Assembly (NCBI GenBank): GCA_035624425.1
Contig: DASPRN010000030.1
Location: 1-5,140 of the forward strand
Length of the DNA stretch: 5,140 nucleotides
Reading direction: 5' to 3'
From: AC-32 sp035624425
GTDB taxonomy: Bacteria > Actinomycetota > Thermoleophilia > Gaiellales > Gaiellaceae
Position 1 is the stretch's first letter. Every line of letters starts with the position of its first letter. Below the pieces are notes generated by a model. It ran no database searches. It saw only the letters and a program-made list of their open reading frames with translations, and was not told the origin of the DNA. Below are positions 4,602 through 5,140 of this stretch, in pieces. Position numbers and translations under genes: made by a program.

Positions 4602-5004
4602 AACGCTCTTCCTGGGGCTCGCTTTCCTGCTCGCCGGCTGCGGCGGCAAGGAGGTCGTCTCGCCGACCGCGGAGACGGTGATCGGCACGATCCCGACGAC
4701 GACGACCGCAGCCGCGCCCGCCGGAAACGCCACGGCCGGCGCAACGCTCTTCAAGTCCCAGGGCTGCGACGGCTGCCACACTTTCCAGCCCGCCGGCTCG
4801 ACGGCGAAGGTCGGGCCCGATCTGGACAAGCTGGCCCAGTACGCGAAGACCGCGGGAATGCCGCTGACCGACTTCACGCACGAGTCGATCCAGAACCCCG
4901 GCGCGTACGTCGAGTCCGGCTACCAGAACATCATGCCGAACTTCGGGCAGACGCTCACTCCGCAGCAGATCTCGGATCTGGTCGCCTACCTGACGGCGGG
5001 TTGA
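4540..5004 (+). CDS. Lipoprotein class I cytochrome c
   Basis: This is a small monohaem cytochrome c anchored by lipid to the outer face of the membrane, presumably carrying electrons between respiratory complexes; the partner is unknown. Numbered from GTG 4540 (154 aa), it has an Arg-rich n-region, a hydrophobic core (ALTLFLGLAFLLAG), a lipobox LAGC with Cys34, and a Thr/Ala/Pro-rich linker (about 38-66). A class I fold follows with haem-attachment motif CDGCH (Cys76, Cys79, His80), VGPDLDKL, and the probable axial Met132 in NIMPNFG, ending in QQISDLVAYLTAG. The start is uncertain: TTG 4525, GTG 4540 (AAGGG 5 nt upstream, preferred), GTG 4582 or TTG 4585. All lie in the right arm of the palindromic element, and no ATG, GTG or TTG codon in frame occurs between the element and the lipobox. 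Precise removal of the element would give a shorter start at ATG 4427. The stop overlaps the serS start by 4 bp. Confidence 0.9.
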   Translation: MGSGAAGSRARSRHVLLGGALTLFLGLAFLLAGCGGKEVVSPTAETVIGTIPTTTTAAAPAGNATAGATLFKSQGCDGCHTFQPAGSTAKVGPDLDKLAQYAKTAGMPLTDFTHESIQNPGAYVESGYQNIMPNFGQTLTPQQISDLVAYLTAG

Positions 5005-5140
5005 TCGACCTCAGGGCCGCGCGGGCCGACCCCGACGGCTTTCGGGCCGCCGTGGCGCGCAAGGGCGGAGCCGAGGCCTTCGACGAGCTGCTCGAGGCCG
5101 ACGCACGCTGGCGTGAGCTCATCCCGCAGGTCGACGAGCT
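5001..5140 (+). CDS. serS: Seryl-tRNA synthetase, N-terminal part (cut by window end)
   Basis: Seryl-tRNA synthetase charges tRNA-Ser (and tRNA-Sec) with serine in the cytoplasm. Only the first 46 codons are present. They read MIDLRAARADPDGFRAAVAR, then KGGAEAFDELLEADARWREL and a run ending QVDEL. This matches the family's N-terminus: the usual M-[IL]-D-[IL] opening, the first helix, and the beginning of the long tRNA-binding coiled coil around DELLEADARWREL. The start is a TTG at 5001 whose bases overlap the cytochrome stop (TTGA, 5001-5004), so translation is probably coupled to the cytochrome gene. Only a weak GGCGGG precedes it directly. The catalytic class II domain lies beyond the window. 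Confidence 0.9.
   Translation, partial: MIDLRAARADPDGFRAAVARKGGAEAFDELLEADARWRELIPQVDE

Noticed and set aside
4411..4604. GTTAGAC (4411-4417) and CACTAAC (4598-4604) as ends of an integron attC site around the palindrome
   Set aside because: The orientation is wrong for attC (RYYYAAC on the left, GTTRRRY on the right) on both strands, the right sequence does not fit the consensus fully, and no integrase or cassette context is present.
2850..4877. A 675-codon open frame on the minus strand across the membrane protein and cytochrome genes
   Set aside because: Its product is a low-complexity run of Arg, Glu, Asp, Gly and Ala without domains. The opposite strand has clear membrane segments, a haem motif and well-placed ribosome-binding sites. 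Long antisense frames are expected in very GC-rich DNA.
1..5140. CRISPR array or multi-copy short repeats
   Set aside because: No regularly spaced repeated units were seen; the only direct repeats are the isolated short pairs noted.

Overview
The window is very GC-rich, densely packed bacterial DNA. GTG and TTG starts are common, neighbouring genes overlap by four bases, and -10 boxes of the TAGRCT type sit just upstream of genes. The gene content (PspA with the actinobacterial partners PspAA and PspAB, HtpX next to PspAB, and a lipoprotein cytochrome c instead of a soluble periplasmic one) points to a high-GC actinobacterium. The class Thermoleophilia (Gaiellales/Solirubrobacterales-like) is my best guess, inferred from content and style rather than from any database match.

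Layout. Bases 71-1089 (+) hold pspA and pspAA, overlapping by 4 bp. A perfect GC-rich hairpin (1130-1157) lies in the convergent gap. Bases 1257-1835 (-) encode PspAB and 1933-2853 (-) the membrane zinc protease HtpX; the 97-bp gap between them holds two strong hairpins. Together these four genes form a split Psp-type envelope-stress cassette: PspA coats the membrane, PspAA and PspAB are its small partners, and HtpX degrades damaged membrane proteins. Divergent from htpX, only 29 bp away, is a 506-codon multi-pass membrane protein (2883-4403, +) of unknown function. It has a signal peptide and a shortened extracytoplasmic domain that resembles the alkaline-phosphatase superfamily but seems to lack its first metal ligand. 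Next come a lipid-anchored class I cytochrome c (to 5004, +) and the first 46 codons of seryl-tRNA synthetase (serS, from 5001, +), overlapping by 4 bp.

The most interesting region is 4408-4641. A 164-bp imperfect palindrome (4438-4601; arms of 77 and 79 nt, about 55 Watson-Crick pairs, 8-nt loop, termini AGTGCCC/GGGCACT) sits exactly between a leaderless-type promoter plus ATG (-10 TAGACT at 4413-4418, ATG at 4427) and the hydrophobic core of the cytochrome signal peptide. Conceptual removal of exactly 4438-4601 joins the two in frame and gives MRRPTLFLGLAFLLAGC, a textbook lipoprotein signal peptide. The simplest reading is that a MITE-like palindromic element inserted four codons into the gene. 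The gene now depends on start codons inside the element's right arm, and the old ATG opens a 34-codon leader ORF that ends inside the element. No convincing target-site duplication is visible, and I cannot assign the element to a known family.

No rRNA, tRNA, CRISPR array, complete transposase gene or recognisable riboswitch was found. No gene-free stretch exceeds 300 bases.
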